In this document: in pieces, positions 1-8,581 of the stretch | Layout: the number at the start of each line of letters is the position of its first letter | How positions within the stretch are numbered: the first letter of the stretch is position 1 | Assembly: GCA_000381605.1 (NCBI GenBank) | Contig: KB906759.1 | Coordinates: forward strand, 124,001-188,000 | DNA: 64,000 nt | From: Acidobacteriaceae bacterium KBS 89 | GTDB taxonomy: Bacteria > Acidobacteriota > Terriglobia > Terriglobales > Acidobacteriaceae | Reading direction: 5' to 3' | The notes under the pieces: model-generated | What the model saw: the letters and a program-made list of their open reading frames with translations, nothing else | Told to the model about the DNA's origin: nothing | Databases searched by the model: none | Position numbers and translations under genes: made by a program

Positions 1-1
1 T

Positions 2-1495
2 GCCGACCTGATCAAGCCGGGGAACCCAGCCGATGGAGTACAGCTTTGTCCCATCCCGGTTTCAAAGCTGGCCGATATCAGTCGTAACAAGGTCGCCCAA
101 AACACCCTTGCGATTGGCGCAGGCTTGAGCATGATGGGAGTCGGATTTCCCGCTCTAGAAAGCGTGCTCGAAGAGCAGTTCCGAAAGAAAGAAAAGGCGG
201 TGGTAGACGAAAACATTAGCCTGGCACGGTCCGGGTATGACTACGCCACCCAGAACTTCAAACCCTTTGCCTGGCCTCTACCCATGACGGATGACCGCTA
301 CGCGGTGCTGAGTGGCAACGCGGCTATGGCAATGGGTGGCGCAGCCGCGGGCGTCAAATTCTACACCGCATACCCGATGAGTCCTTCCACGGGCGTTCTG
401 CATTGGATGGCAGATCACGCGCGCAAAGCTGAGATCATGGTCCGCCAAGTCGAGGATGAGATTGGTGTAATCAATATGGCGATTGGCGCCGCGCACGCCG
501 GCGTCCGTGCTATGTGTGCAACGTCTGGCGGCGGTTTCGCGCTGATGAGCGAGGGCCTTGGCCTTTCGGCCCAGGCAGAGATCCCTATCGTAGTGATTGA
601 TTGCCAGCGCGCCGGTCCGTCAACCGGCGTTCCTACCAAAACCGAACAGGGCGATCTCTGGCAGATGCTGGGAGCGGCATTTGGCGACTATCCCAGGGTC
701 ATCGCTGCTCCGCTCGACATCGCTGACTGCTTCAAGCTCATCCCTGAGATCTTCAACGTAGCCGACCGCTTCCAGTGTCCGGGAATCGTGCTCTGCGATC
801 TGCTTCTTGCCGAAGGACGGCTAAGTGTTGATCCCAAAGATCTCGACTTCCATCCCGTCATCGATCGCGGTGAACTGATCACTTCAAATGGGTCCGGGGA
901 ACACGAAGCCTACAAGCGATACAAAATCACTGACAGCGGTGTTTCCCCCCGAGTCATTCCGGGTGTGCCTGGCCACACTCATACTGTCTCGAGCGACGAG
1001 CACGATGAAGATGGTGTGCTGATCAGCGACGAATACACGAACTCGGTCAAGCGTCGCGCAATGATGGAAAAGCGGATGCGCAAGATGGAAGGAATTGCGG
1101 CCTCGATCCCACCTCCACAACTACTGGGTCCGGCAAACGCCGACGTTACACTGATCGGCTGGGGCTCGACCTACGGGGTTATTGACGAGGCCTGCGAGCT
1201 TTTGCGTGAGGCGGGAATCTCCGTAAATCATCTGCCTATACGCTGGCTCGTCCCCTTGCATGGGGACGCGATCCTCGAGTTATTGCGTGGTGCGCGACAC
1301 ACGATCATTGTCGAGAACAACTACAGTGGGCAGTTCGCCCGTTATCTACGGAGTGAAACCAGTTTCGTCCCCAACGGAAACATTCGCAAGTATGACGGCG
1401 AACCTTTTCTGCCTCATCACATCGTAGAAGCAGTGAAGGAGCAGCTTGCAGGCAAGACTAATCTCTCCGTACCGGCCCACGAAATCATGGTTTAG
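2..1495 (+). CDS. korA: 2-oxoacid:ferredoxin oxidoreductase, fused gamma-alpha subunit (partial, 5' end missing)
   Basis: With the beta subunit at 1574 it should catalyse CoA- and ferredoxin-dependent oxidative decarboxylation of a 2-oxoacid, most likely 2-oxoglutarate, in the cytoplasm. The frame is open to the left edge: codons from position 2 read as the end of a POR/KOR gamma domain (ISRNKVAQNTLAIGA), so the TTG at 125 is internal. The alpha part follows, with ALSGNAAMAMGGAAAGVKF, AYPMSPST, QVEDEIGVINMAIGAAHAG and the ATSGGGFALMSEGLGL stretch typical of these pyrimidine-binding domains. The C-terminal transketolase-like part carries GWGSTYGVIDEA. Fusion of gamma ahead of alpha is a known arrangement in aerobic bacteria. 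The substrate (2-oxoglutarate, pyruvate or branched 2-oxoacid) cannot be fixed from sequence alone. Confidence 0.9.
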   Translation, partial: ADLIKPGNPADGVQLCPIPVSKLADISRNKVAQNTLAIGAGLSMMGVGFPALESVLEEQFRKKEKAVVDENISLARSGYDYATQNFKPFAWPLPMTDDRYAVLSGNAAMAMGGAAAGVKFYTAYPMSPSTGVLHWMADHARKAEIMVRQVEDEIGVINMAIGAAHAGVRAMCATSGGGFALMSEGLGLSAQAEIPIVVIDCQRAGPSTGVPTKTEQGDLWQMLGAAFGDYPRVIAAPLDIADCFKLIPEIFNVADRFQCPGIVLCDLLLAEGRLSVDPKDLDFHPVIDRGELITSNGSGEHEAYKRYKITDSGVSPRVIPGVPGHTHTVSSDEHDEDGVLISDEYTNSVKRRAMMEKRMRKMEGIAASIPPPQLLGPANADVTLIGWGSTYGVIDEACELLREAGISVNHLPIRWLVPLHGDAILELLRGARHTIIVENNYSGQFARYLRSETSFVPNGNIRKYDGEPFLPHHIVEAVKEQLAGKTNLSVPAHEIMV

Positions 1496-1573
1496 GCACC
1501 GCGCTGGAAGTGAGTTGAACGGTATGAGCTTGATACAAAACTAAATAGTCTCTCGTTTCAAGGAGAACCCATA

Positions 1574-2470
1574 ATGGCGACCGAAGTAGTGAATCCGCAA
1601 GCGATAGTGATGGCTGACTTCAAAGGGAAGGTCGACCCCGACTGGTGTCCTGGTTGCGGTGACTTCGGAGTGTTGGCCGCTGTGCAAAAGGCCCTGGTTG
1701 AGTTGCAGATTCCGAAGCATGAAGTGGCCACAATCAGCGGCATTGGTTGTTCGTCGAATTTTCCGGGCTTTATCGACACGTACGGAATGCACACGCTCCA
1801 CGGCCGATCTCTCCCCGTAGCCACGGGAATGAAGATGGCGAACCACGCTATGACGGTGCTCGTCACGGGTGGTGACGGAGACGGCTTCGGCATTGGCTGC
1901 GGCCACTTCGTGCATGCCACGCGTCGTAACGTCGACCTGCTCTACCTCGTAATGGACAACCAGATCTATGGACTGACTACCGGCCAAACTTCGCCTACCA
2001 GCCGCATCGGCATGAAGACCAAGAGTATGCCGTTCGGGAATATTGAGTCGCCATTGAATCCTATTTCTCTCGCTCTCGCCGCGGGAGCGACCTTCGTTGC
2101 GCGCGGTTTCAGCGCTGAACAAAAGCACCTTACAGAGCTCATCAAACAGGGTATTGAGCACAAAGGTTTCTCGTTTATCGACGTCTTCAGCCCGTGCGTC
2201 ACCTACAACCACGACAACACGTTTCAGTGGTTCCGTCCGCGGGTGAAGAAGCTCGAGGACAATCCCGAGTACGATTCCAGCGATTGGGGCGCAGCGATGG
2301 AGAAATCGCTGATGTGGGGCGACGAGATCCCGATCGGCAAATTCTTCGAGAGAACCGATCTGCCTTCACTACACGCTGCGGAGCCAGTGTTGAAGAAGGG
2401 GCCGCTTGTCCAACAGGACTGCCGGATTCCTCCCGATATCGCCAAGTCCTTCATCGATGAATTGATGTAA
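1574..2470 (+). CDS. korB: 2-oxoacid:ferredoxin oxidoreductase beta subunit
   Basis: This is the TPP- and iron-sulfur-binding subunit partnering the upstream gamma-alpha subunit. It starts at ATG behind AAGGAGAA (SD of textbook strength) 78 bp after the upstream stop, so the two are one operon. Visible motifs are CPGCGDFG (Cys25, Cys28), GIGCSS (Cys59) and SPCVTYN near residue 206, the four cysteines expected for the [4Fe-4S] cluster. The TPP motif is GDGDGFGIG at residues 100-108 with MDNQIYGLTTGQTSPTS after it. At 298 residues it has the usual beta-subunit length. A GLTTGQ-SPT segment is shared by 2-oxoglutarate and pyruvate enzymes, so korB is the best but not the only name. Confidence 0.92.
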   Translation: MATEVVNPQAIVMADFKGKVDPDWCPGCGDFGVLAAVQKALVELQIPKHEVATISGIGCSSNFPGFIDTYGMHTLHGRSLPVATGMKMANHAMTVLVTGGDGDGFGIGCGHFVHATRRNVDLLYLVMDNQIYGLTTGQTSPTSRIGMKTKSMPFGNIESPLNPISLALAAGATFVARGFSAEQKHLTELIKQGIEHKGFSFIDVFSPCVTYNHDNTFQWFRPRVKKLEDNPEYDSSDWGAAMEKSLMWGDEIPIGKFFERTDLPSLHAAEPVLKKGPLVQQDCRIPPDIAKSFIDELM

Positions 2471-2489
2471 TTCGCAACCGGGGGCAATT

Positions 2490-2800
2490 TTACCCTTGAT
2501 ACCCCCCCCGGTTACCGTGGCGTAAGCTATTTATATTCAATAGCTTACGGGTGCTGCAAAATATTGATAGGAGATGGTTTAGTCGCAAAATATTGGAACC
2601 AAAAGAGTTAGAGCAGAAACTGAGTCCAAAGCCGGCAAGCCCCGGGAAAAGTCCGGGGCTTGCTGGCTTTTTCTATCTATACCTCTATCATAGAGTGCCG
2701 GAGCAAACTAATACGCCAATCATATGTTATTGATATGGAAATAGTTGAGTGGTTTTGGGGCTTGACAAGCGTTTTTGCTGGGTTTTCGAACATTTTTGAC
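2490..2800. repeat. intergenic repeat element, copy 1
   Basis: This stretch shares a colinear series of short blocks with 24258-24590. TTCAATAGCTTACGG (2536-2550) matches 13 of 15 bases of 24307-24321. CTGCAAAATATT (2554-2565), AACTAATACGCCA (2706-2718) and GGGGCTTGACA (2757-2767) are identical in copy 2, and an AAAAG-GAGTTAG block lies between. Both copies begin near a C-run (TACCCCC type). The centre differs: here it is the terminator hairpin at 2628-2672. The element fills the gap between the korB and 2902 genes. TTGACA inside the last block could be a -35 element, but no clear -10 follows. Confidence 0.6.
2628..2672 (+). terminator. Rho-independent terminator downstream of korAB
   Basis: An 18-bp stem (2628-2645 with 2653-2670, one G-U pair) around a 7-nt loop, very GC-rich (GCAAGCCCCGG), followed by a T-run at 2668-2672. 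It lies 158 bp after the korB stop, inside the repeat element. The 5' A-run makes it potentially usable on the other strand too. Confidence 0.8.
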
Positions 2801-2901
2801 TGTTTTCTATGGGGAGTGCCGTGACTGGTACTTAGTGTTGCGCGTATCTTACTTGCGAGGTTTCGACCTTCCGCTTAGTCTTAATGTTAGAGGCCTCCCT
2901 C

Positions 2902-3162
2902 ATGAGCCAAGAAGAGATCAGTGCTGGGACAGACGAATTGACATCCGCCGTTCAGTCGGTCGTGGAAACCTTTCATCCCTATCGCGCAGATCATCGGCCG
3001 GACTGCGGAGACCTTGAGCGTTGGCTGATCTGGAACGATCGAACCTCCGAGCGGCTTGGAATCGTTGCTCTGGACGGACCCGACGAACGCGCATTGACCT
3101 TATTCGAAAAAAAGGTGCTCTTGCGTTCGCGGGTTATGGATCTATTGCGCAATGCTGCGTAG
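2902..3162 (+). CDS. small hypothetical protein (86 aa)
   Basis: I do not recognise the family. An ATG at 2884 exists, but the one at 2902 has AGAGG 8 bp upstream (2889-2893) and is preferred, giving 86 residues beginning MSQEEISAGTDEL. The protein is acidic to neutral and soluble, with a helix-rich C-terminus (ERALTLFEKKVLLRSRVMDLLRNAA) and no signal peptide or membrane span. It stands alone, convergent with dgoA, whose stop is 11 bp away. The amino-acid composition and the good SD favour a real gene; function unknown. Confidence 0.6.
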   Translation: MSQEEISAGTDELTSAVQSVVETFHPYRADHRPDCGDLERWLIWNDRTSERLGIVALDGPDERALTLFEKKVLLRSRVMDLLRNAA

Positions 3163-3173
3163 GTCGGGGTCCG

Positions 3174-3821
3174 CTACATCTTGCCAGACTGGACAGAAGA
3201 TTGATAGGCGCGAACTGCGTCTACTAACGCTTTCGCCTTTGTTGCCACAATTGGGGCGGTATCGCCTGGCTTGTAGATAGAGGATCCAACCCCAACTCCT
3301 AGAGCTCCCGCCACCATCCAGGGGGCGATCTTTTCTGCATCGACTCCTCCAACAGGAATGACGATAGTGTTTTTGGGGAGAACAGCTTGTAATGCCTTTA
3401 GCATGGGAATGCCCAGGACTTCGGACGGAAAAAGTTTGATTGCATCCGCACCGGCCTGAAGCAATGCAAAGGCTTCTGTTGGGTTGAAGAACCCCGGTAC
3501 AGCGAGCAGGTTTGCAGCCTTCGCGGCACGAACGATCGCGGTATCTGCATGGGGAGTGACTATCAGCCGACCCCCCGCAGCGGCTACTTCCGCGACCTGT
3601 TTCGGATCGGTTAGCGTGCCAGCTCCAATAAGCATGCGGTCGCCAAAGATCCGCGACAGGATAGCGATGCTCGATAGCGCGTTCGGTGAATTGAGAGGAA
3701 CTTCAACGATAACGATTCCAGCCTGTTCCAACGTAGCGCAGATCGATTCCGCTTCCTCTGATTTAATGCCTCGCAGAATCGCAACGATCGGGCACTTTCG
3801 CAACCATAGATTTAAGTCCAC
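3174..3821 (-). CDS. dgoA: 2-dehydro-3-deoxy-6-phosphogalactonate aldolase
   Basis: Class I aldolase of the KHG/KDPG family cleaving 2-dehydro-3-deoxy-6-phosphogalactonate to pyruvate and glyceraldehyde-3-phosphate, the last step of the De Ley-Doudoroff pathway. Seen: ILRGI (15-19), the general base Glu40 in VEVPLNSP, GAGT (67-69), VTPH (88-91), the Schiff-base lysine Lys129 in IKLFPSE and the phosphate loop PVGGV plus GVGVGSSIY. At 215 residues it has normal length. Its start overlaps the dgoK stop by 10 bp, which points to translational coupling. The galactonate rather than gluconate assignment rests on the neighbouring dgoK and dgoD genes. Confidence 0.92.
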   Translation of the reverse strand: MDLNLWLRKCPIVAILRGIKSEEAESICATLEQAGIVIVEVPLNSPNALSSIAILSRIFGDRMLIGAGTLTDPKQVAEVAAAGGRLIVTPHADTAIVRAAKAANLLAVPGFFNPTEAFALLQAGADAIKLFPSEVLGIPMLKALQAVLPKNTIVIPVGGVDAEKIAPWMVAGALGVGVGSSIYKPGDTAPIVATKAKALVDAVRAYQSSVQSGKM

Positions 3822-4693
3822 GAAAGCCTCCGGGCGATGGCAGCCAGACCACGGGCTGCAGCATCCTGATCTTCAGGTGTGAAGGAGCCTCCGCAAACCT
3901 CAATCGCCTGTCCGTAGAGAGCACAAAGCTGCGCGGCACCGACCAGATGAACGTGGGTCCCCGACGGCATTGCGGCGCGTACTTCGTGTCCGATCAACAG
4001 ACCCGAAAGATAAGACGCTGAGTCTTCCTCTTTCAACTGATCCATGAGTGCCAATGTCCTGACGCTGAAGAGATGATGAAGCAGGCCACCGCTGTCTTTG
4101 GACCGGGCGACCCCGCGAAGAAATGGTTCGACATTCACTTCGACATCGGATGTCATGATGCGTGCCAGGATGGTGCACTTGCGTAGAACGGCAAAGACTT
4201 CGCCCGTCATGCAGGTAATAAAACTAACAATCTTGCGGTCCTTGAGATGAATCCACTTGGAGTGTGTGCCGGGCAGACAGACAAGACCTGCACCACTGCA
4301 CGAATCCAACATGCCCATGGCTTCGGTCTCCTCACCACGCATTACCTCCGGTACCCCATAAGAATCTTCACCAATCACACCAGGTATTAACAACACCTCT
4401 GCGCCATCGAAGGGTAGCTCGATTACCGATTCCGCAAGGTCCTCTATCCCAACCGGGCAGGAAAGATACTTTGCTTCCGCCCAACCCTGGCGACTACCAA
4501 CCATACCGCAAAGCAGAATACGACTCTCGCCGTCTTTCAACCAGTCACCCACCTGCGCGAGCAAGGTTTCCGCAAAGCGTCCGTCTTCAACACGAAGAAC
4601 GCCGCTTGGGAACAAGCGCCTCTCGACGATTTGACCAGCCGCATCGAGGCGAAAAGCGCGGAAGTTGCTGGTACCCCAATCAATCGCAATCAA
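3812..4693 (-). CDS. dgoK: 2-dehydro-3-deoxygalactonokinase
   Basis: Phosphorylates 2-dehydro-3-deoxy-D-galactonate at C6 using ATP. The frame is open further up to 4801, but a TTG at 4693 with GGAGG (4701-4705) 7 bp upstream gives a protein beginning MIAIDWGTSNFRAF, exactly where DgoK homologues start, and 293 residues (the E. coli enzyme is close to this). Motifs seen: DWGTSN phosphate loop, GMVGSRQGW, PGTHSKW and MTGE. The end overlaps dgoA by 10 bp. A gap of 123 bp separates it from the transporter gene; nothing notable is visible there. Confidence 0.9.
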   Translation of the reverse strand: MIAIDWGTSNFRAFRLDAAGQIVERRLFPSGVLRVEDGRFAETLLAQVGDWLKDGESRILLCGMVGSRQGWAEAKYLSCPVGIEDLAESVIELPFDGAEVLLIPGVIGEDSYGVPEVMRGEETEAMGMLDSCSGAGLVCLPGTHSKWIHLKDRKIVSFITCMTGEVFAVLRKCTILARIMTSDVEVNVEPFLRGVARSKDSGGLLHHLFSVRTLALMDQLKEEDSASYLSGLLIGHEVRAAMPSGTHVHLVGAAQLCALYGQAIEVCGGSFTPEDQDAAARGLAAIARRLSWT

Positions 4694-4816
4694 AACCTTT
4701 CCTCCAAGACTTCTCTCGCCACTACTGACAAATCCATTTTGCAGAAGATCATTGCAGCAACGGGGACCTCGTAGATGATGACATTCCTGGTCGTCACACA
4801 CGAAATATTCGTCATA

Positions 4817-6088
4817 CTAGGCCGCCACTCTCTCAATGTTGCCAACGAGTATGAGATAAGAGAATGCCCCTATCAGGGCCGTACATGCGACAAAGATGAG
4901 CGGCCAAGTGAAATCCTGACCGCGAACGAGAAATCCGATCGCGACTGGAACGACGATGGCGGCTAAGTTGCCAACGAAGTTGAAGACTCCTCCAGTAAGG
5001 CCAATGAGGTGTTCAGGCGCCATCGTCGAGACGAGCGACCAGGTAATTGAAGCAAAACCGCTTCCAAAGAAAGCGCAGGTGAAAAAAGCAGTGACTGTGA
5101 TGGGATTGCTGGCGTAGTTTGCACCGATGATCGAGGTGGAAAGCAAAAGCCCGAAGATGATAGGAACTTTGCGGGCAATCGTCAGGCTGATGCCTCGACG
5201 CAACATCCAGTCCGACAATAATCCTCCTGAAAGTACGCCAACGAAGGCTCCGAAGAATGGCACCGATGCAAGCAGGCCGGACTGCATAAAATTCAGGTGG
5301 CGGTAGCTGACCAAGTAGGTTGGAAACCACGTCAGAAAAAACCACTGAGTTGAAACCAGGCCGAACTGGCCGATGTAAAGGCCCCAGAGTTTCTTCCGGC
5401 CTAAGATAATTCGCACATCTGACCAAACCAACTTGTCCGCGCGGGCGAGCCGTTCGCTTAGATCGGGAATTCCCCCATTTTCTTTGATCCAATCGATCTC
5501 TGCCTGGTTCACACCTCGAAAGTCTCTTGGATCGCGATAGAACCAGAACCAGACTATTGCCCACACCAAGCCGACCGCTCCAGTGAAGAAAAAGACAGCT
5601 CTCCAACCATAGGCTGAAGCTATCCACGCGAGGAGCGGGGTCAGAAATGCGATGCCGACGAACTGGCCAGAGCTGTAGAAACCGATTACGCTGGCTCGCT
5701 CATTCTCGCCAAACCACGTGGCAACCACCCGGTTGTTAATGGTGTAAGACGGTGCCTCAAAGGCTCCTACCACCAAGCGCAGAGCAAGCAGCGTGGCGAA
5801 GCCGCCGACAAATCCAAGAGCGAAGGTTCCCAAGGACCACAGCCCCAAAACGATGAAGTAAAGCAGGCGTGGATGTACCAGATCGACAAAGCGGCTAGCC
5901 GGTATTTGCAGCAACGCATACGTCCACCCGAAACCCGAGAATACGAAGCCCATCTTCACCGCATCGAGATGCAGGTCGCCGGTAAGCTGAGGGCCAACGA
6001 TAGAAATATTGGCGCGGTCAAGATAATTAATCACCACGATGACAAAGAGCATCGCTGCGACGAAGAATCGTCGCTTGGTGGGAACCAT
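4817..6088 (-). CDS. MFS transporter, anion:cation symporter family, probable D-galactonate uptake
   Basis: Inner-membrane sugar-acid:H+ symporter of the DgoT/ExuT/GudP kind. The ATG at 6088 gives 423 residues beginning MVPTKRRFF; it lies 5 bp after the dgoD stop, so dgoD and this gene are coupled. The NYLDRANIS motif at the end of TM1 is the family hallmark. About 12 membrane segments are visible, with the basic loop RDPRDF and the central hydrophilic loop around ERLARADKLVW. The position between dgoD and dgoK argues strongly for galactonate as substrate, though hexuronate transporters look alike. Confidence 0.88.
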   Translation of the reverse strand: MVPTKRRFFVAAMLFVIVVINYLDRANISIVGPQLTGDLHLDAVKMGFVFSGFGWTYALLQIPASRFVDLVHPRLLYFIVLGLWSLGTFALGFVGGFATLLALRLVVGAFEAPSYTINNRVVATWFGENERASVIGFYSSGQFVGIAFLTPLLAWIASAYGWRAVFFFTGAVGLVWAIVWFWFYRDPRDFRGVNQAEIDWIKENGGIPDLSERLARADKLVWSDVRIILGRKKLWGLYIGQFGLVSTQWFFLTWFPTYLVSYRHLNFMQSGLLASVPFFGAFVGVLSGGLLSDWMLRRGISLTIARKVPIIFGLLLSTSIIGANYASNPITVTAFFTCAFFGSGFASITWSLVSTMAPEHLIGLTGGVFNFVGNLAAIVVPVAIGFLVRGQDFTWPLIFVACTALIGAFSYLILVGNIERVAA

Positions 6089-6093
6089 CGTCG

Positions 6094-7242
6094 CTACCAC
6101 TCGGCAAAACTCCCATCGGGATGGCGCCAGATCGGAGGGCGCCATTGATGACCGATGCGCGCACGATCGCGGACATATTCTTCGTTGATCTCGATGCCTA
6201 ACCCGGGGCCGTCAGGAATTGCTACGTATCCGTCGACATAGTTGAAGACTCCGGGATTCACAAGATAGTCCAGGAGATCATTCGTTTTGTTGTAGTGGAT
6301 GCCAAGTGATTGCTCTTGAATCACCGCATTCTGACATACTGCGTCCAACTGAAGACAGGTTGCGAGTGCGATTGGACCTAGCGGGCAATGCAATGCAAGG
6401 GCAACATCGTGGCATTCGGCCATTGCCGCGATCTTTTTTGTCTCAGTGATACCTCCGGAATGCGATGGGTCAGGCTGGATGATATCGACGTGACCGTCAC
6501 GCAAAATGCTCTTGAAATCCCAACGGCAGAAGAGTCGCTCGCCGAGAGCAATTGGAATGCTTGTATTACTTGCCACGTCTGCTAGTGCTTCGGCGTGTTC
6601 GCTCAGAACGGGTTCCTCGATAAACATGGGTCGAAACGGTTCCAGCGCTCGAAATAGCGTCTTGACCATGGGACGATGCACGCGGCCGTGAAAATCAATA
6701 CCAATTCCGACATCGCTCCCTACTGCGTCGCGAACCGCGGCGACTTGAGCTACCGCAGCATCGATCTTTGCGTTGGAGTCGATATAGTGCATCTCCTCGC
6801 AGGCGAGCATCTTGACGGCCCGGAAGCCCTTCTCCAGCGCGCCTTTCGCGTTTTCGGCAAGGAGAGAGGGCCGGTCCCCGCCGATCCATGAGTAGACCTG
6901 AATACGGTTGCGTACCGGGCCTCCCAGCAGCTTGCTGACCGAGACACCAAGAGATTTTCCTTTGATGTCCCAGAGCGCCTGATCGATACCCGCGAGGGCG
7001 CTCATGTGGATTCCGCCGCCGCGATAGAAGCCACCCCGATAGAGTATCGTCCAGTGATCTTCGATTGGAGATGGATCGAGTCCGATCAAATATTGAGCGA
7101 GTTCGTCCACTGCGGCAGCGACAGTTTGCGCCCGTCCTTCGAGGATCGCCTCGCCCCACCCGCTGACACCCTCGTCCGTTTCAATCTTCACGAAGAGCCA
7201 GCGAGGCGGGACGATGAACGTTTTAATCTCTGTGATCTTCAA
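6094..7242 (-). CDS. dgoD: D-galactonate dehydratase
   Basis: Enolase-superfamily enzyme dehydrating D-galactonate to 2-dehydro-3-deoxy-D-galactonate. At 382 residues its numbering matches the E. coli enzyme: Mg2+ ligands Asp183 (IDFHGR), Glu209 (FIEEP) and Glu235 (LGERLFCRWDF), and catalytic His185 and His285 (LALHCPLGP). The start is a TTG at 7242; no ATG fits and the protein start (MKITEIKTF) is where homologues begin. The upstream SD is weak, so translation may depend on reading through from above. It is first of the compact dgoD-transporter-dgoK-dgoA set. Confidence 0.94.
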   Translation of the reverse strand: MKITEIKTFIVPPRWLFVKIETDEGVSGWGEAILEGRAQTVAAAVDELAQYLIGLDPSPIEDHWTILYRGGFYRGGGIHMSALAGIDQALWDIKGKSLGVSVSKLLGGPVRNRIQVYSWIGGDRPSLLAENAKGALEKGFRAVKMLACEEMHYIDSNAKIDAAVAQVAAVRDAVGSDVGIGIDFHGRVHRPMVKTLFRALEPFRPMFIEEPVLSEHAEALADVASNTSIPIALGERLFCRWDFKSILRDGHVDIIQPDPSHSGGITETKKIAAMAECHDVALALHCPLGPIALATCLQLDAVCQNAVIQEQSLGIHYNKTNDLLDYLVNPGVFNYVDGYVAIPDGPGLGIEINEEYVRDRARIGHQWRPPIWRHPDGSFAEW

Positions 7243-7432
7243 TGGGGTCGCTCACTCTGATCAGCTGCAGCGTTTCTCTGGAAGAAAACTCTGCGCGAGG
7301 TTCCACACAGAGATTCCGATCGCTTTGGGATTGCTGCCTCCGAAAGATTCTTTGTTGCACTGAGCGACTTGAGACGTCGGGACCTTGAGTGAGCGATCCT
7401 CTTTATGAGCGCAGCAACGGGAAAAAAGAGCA

Positions 7433-8491
7433 CTACTTGGCTGCGTAGGTTTTGCTCTGTTTATTTCCTGAATTGAATACAGTGAAGCTACCCTTCGGAG
7501 TTGCGGTTAACAAAATATAGTTGCCCTGCTCGGTACCTTGAGGGTTGGCGATGTATTCTGCCGCAGTATTGTGTTCGGCGCCGCCTTCATCAGAGTAGTG
7601 CAGCTGCCAGAGAGTTTCGAGCCCAGGTGCCTGACGAACGGTATCGAGGACCGGAACATTTCCACCCTTTGTCGCTGCGTTGTTCATGATCGCTACCCTG
7701 GGATGAATGCCGTCGACCAACGCATGGCTGGAGCTTGGCCGAAAGCCGTGGTGCGAGACTACGAGAATATCGACTGACCCAAGCAGGTTCTTTGGGCACA
7801 TGAACGCCATCTCTTTTTCCCAGGTGAGATCTCCCAGATCAAGGATCTTCAGTTTTCCAAAGTTGACCAAAATGCCGAGCGAATGCGAATTTTCGCTGCG
7901 ATCGTTTGGTTTCGTCTCCGGGATCTTGCAAAATTCGTTTTCCTGACCACCTCCGGGAAGCGGATGGTCGATGACGTTGCCATCGCTGCTGATCACCGTA
8001 ACCTTCATTCCGACGATCGGGATAACGTCGCCGGGGCGAGCGGTGATGTGCTTGTATTTTCCCGTGGCAAGAACCTTCTGATAGGCGTTATAAACGTCGA
8101 GCGTTGCTCCGCCGGGTTTGGTGTCAATGTTGGCACCGTGGTCAATGAAAGTTCCGACGGGAATTCGATCGACCAATTGCGGAACGCCGCCCGAATGGTC
8201 GTTGTGATAGTGGGTCAATAAGACGTAGTCGATCTTGCTAATGCCGGCGAGTTTTGTCGCCGCCACGATCCGGTCTGCGTCGCGGCCAGCGTTTTCCGGC
8301 CAGCCGGTGTCGATGAGTAACGATTGCCCTGCGGGCGTTACGAAGAGTGTGGCTTGCCCGCCCTCGACGTCAATAAAGTAGACCTGGAGGTCGCTCTTGG
8401 CCGCCCGGGCCTGGACTGGACTCGCGACGAACATGGCCCCGAAAGCACATGCAACTAGAAGGTATTTCCAAAGACGATTCTGTATTTTCAT
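7433..8491 (-). CDS. exported metallo-beta-lactamase-fold hydrolase (ComEC-like MBL domain)
   Basis: A 352-residue protein with a clear Sec signal peptide (WKYLLVACAFGAMFVAS, cleavage near PVQARA) and an MBL domain. The metal motif HYHNDH is at residues 94-99, with IDTGW before it, DLGDLTWEKE and SHHGFRPS later, as in the hydrolase domain of ComEC-type proteins. It should act in the periplasm; the substrate is unknown. It lies between the Oar-like receptor (hairpin at 8547-8576) and dgoD, all on the same strand. A link to galactonate use is inferred from position only. Confidence 0.8.
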   Translation of the reverse strand: MKIQNRLWKYLLVACAFGAMFVASPVQARAAKSDLQVYFIDVEGGQATLFVTPAGQSLLIDTGWPENAGRDADRIVAATKLAGISKIDYVLLTHYHNDHSGGVPQLVDRIPVGTFIDHGANIDTKPGGATLDVYNAYQKVLATGKYKHITARPGDVIPIVGMKVTVISSDGNVIDHPLPGGGQENEFCKIPETKPNDRSENSHSLGILVNFGKLKILDLGDLTWEKEMAFMCPKNLLGSVDILVVSHHGFRPSSSHALVDGIHPRVAIMNNAATKGGNVPVLDTVRQAPGLETLWQLHYSDEGGAEHNTAAEYIANPQGTEQGNYILLTATPKGSFTVFNSGNKQSKTYAAK

Positions 8492-8546
8492 CCCGCATCC
8501 TTGCGAAAGTAACGTAAGTGTTGTGTCGAGAAGATCAATCGCAACA

Positions 8547-8576
8547 ACGGAGCCGGGATGAACGATCCGGCTCCGT
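8547..8576 (-). terminator. stem-loop after the Oar-like receptor gene
   Basis: Perfect 10-bp stem (ACGGAGCCGG 8547-8556 with 8567-8576) and a 10-nt loop, starting 6 bp after the receptor stop. There is no good T-run after it on the minus strand, so it may be an mRNA-stabilising hairpin that lowers rather than stops transcription into the MBL gene. Confidence 0.55.
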
Positions 8577-8581
8577 GATGC

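Noticed and set aside
7248..7396. 10-bp inverted repeat TCGCTCACTC / GAGTGAGCGA far apart upstream of dgoD
   Set aside because: The arms are about 130 bp apart and GAGCGA words recur by chance; no promoter was found with them.
7239..7433. 64-codon minus-strand frame bridging the MBL gene and dgoD, overlapping both by a few bases
   Set aside because: The end-to-start overlaps look attractive, but the translation is Ser/Arg-rich with no protein-like pattern and no SD; probably non-coding leader.
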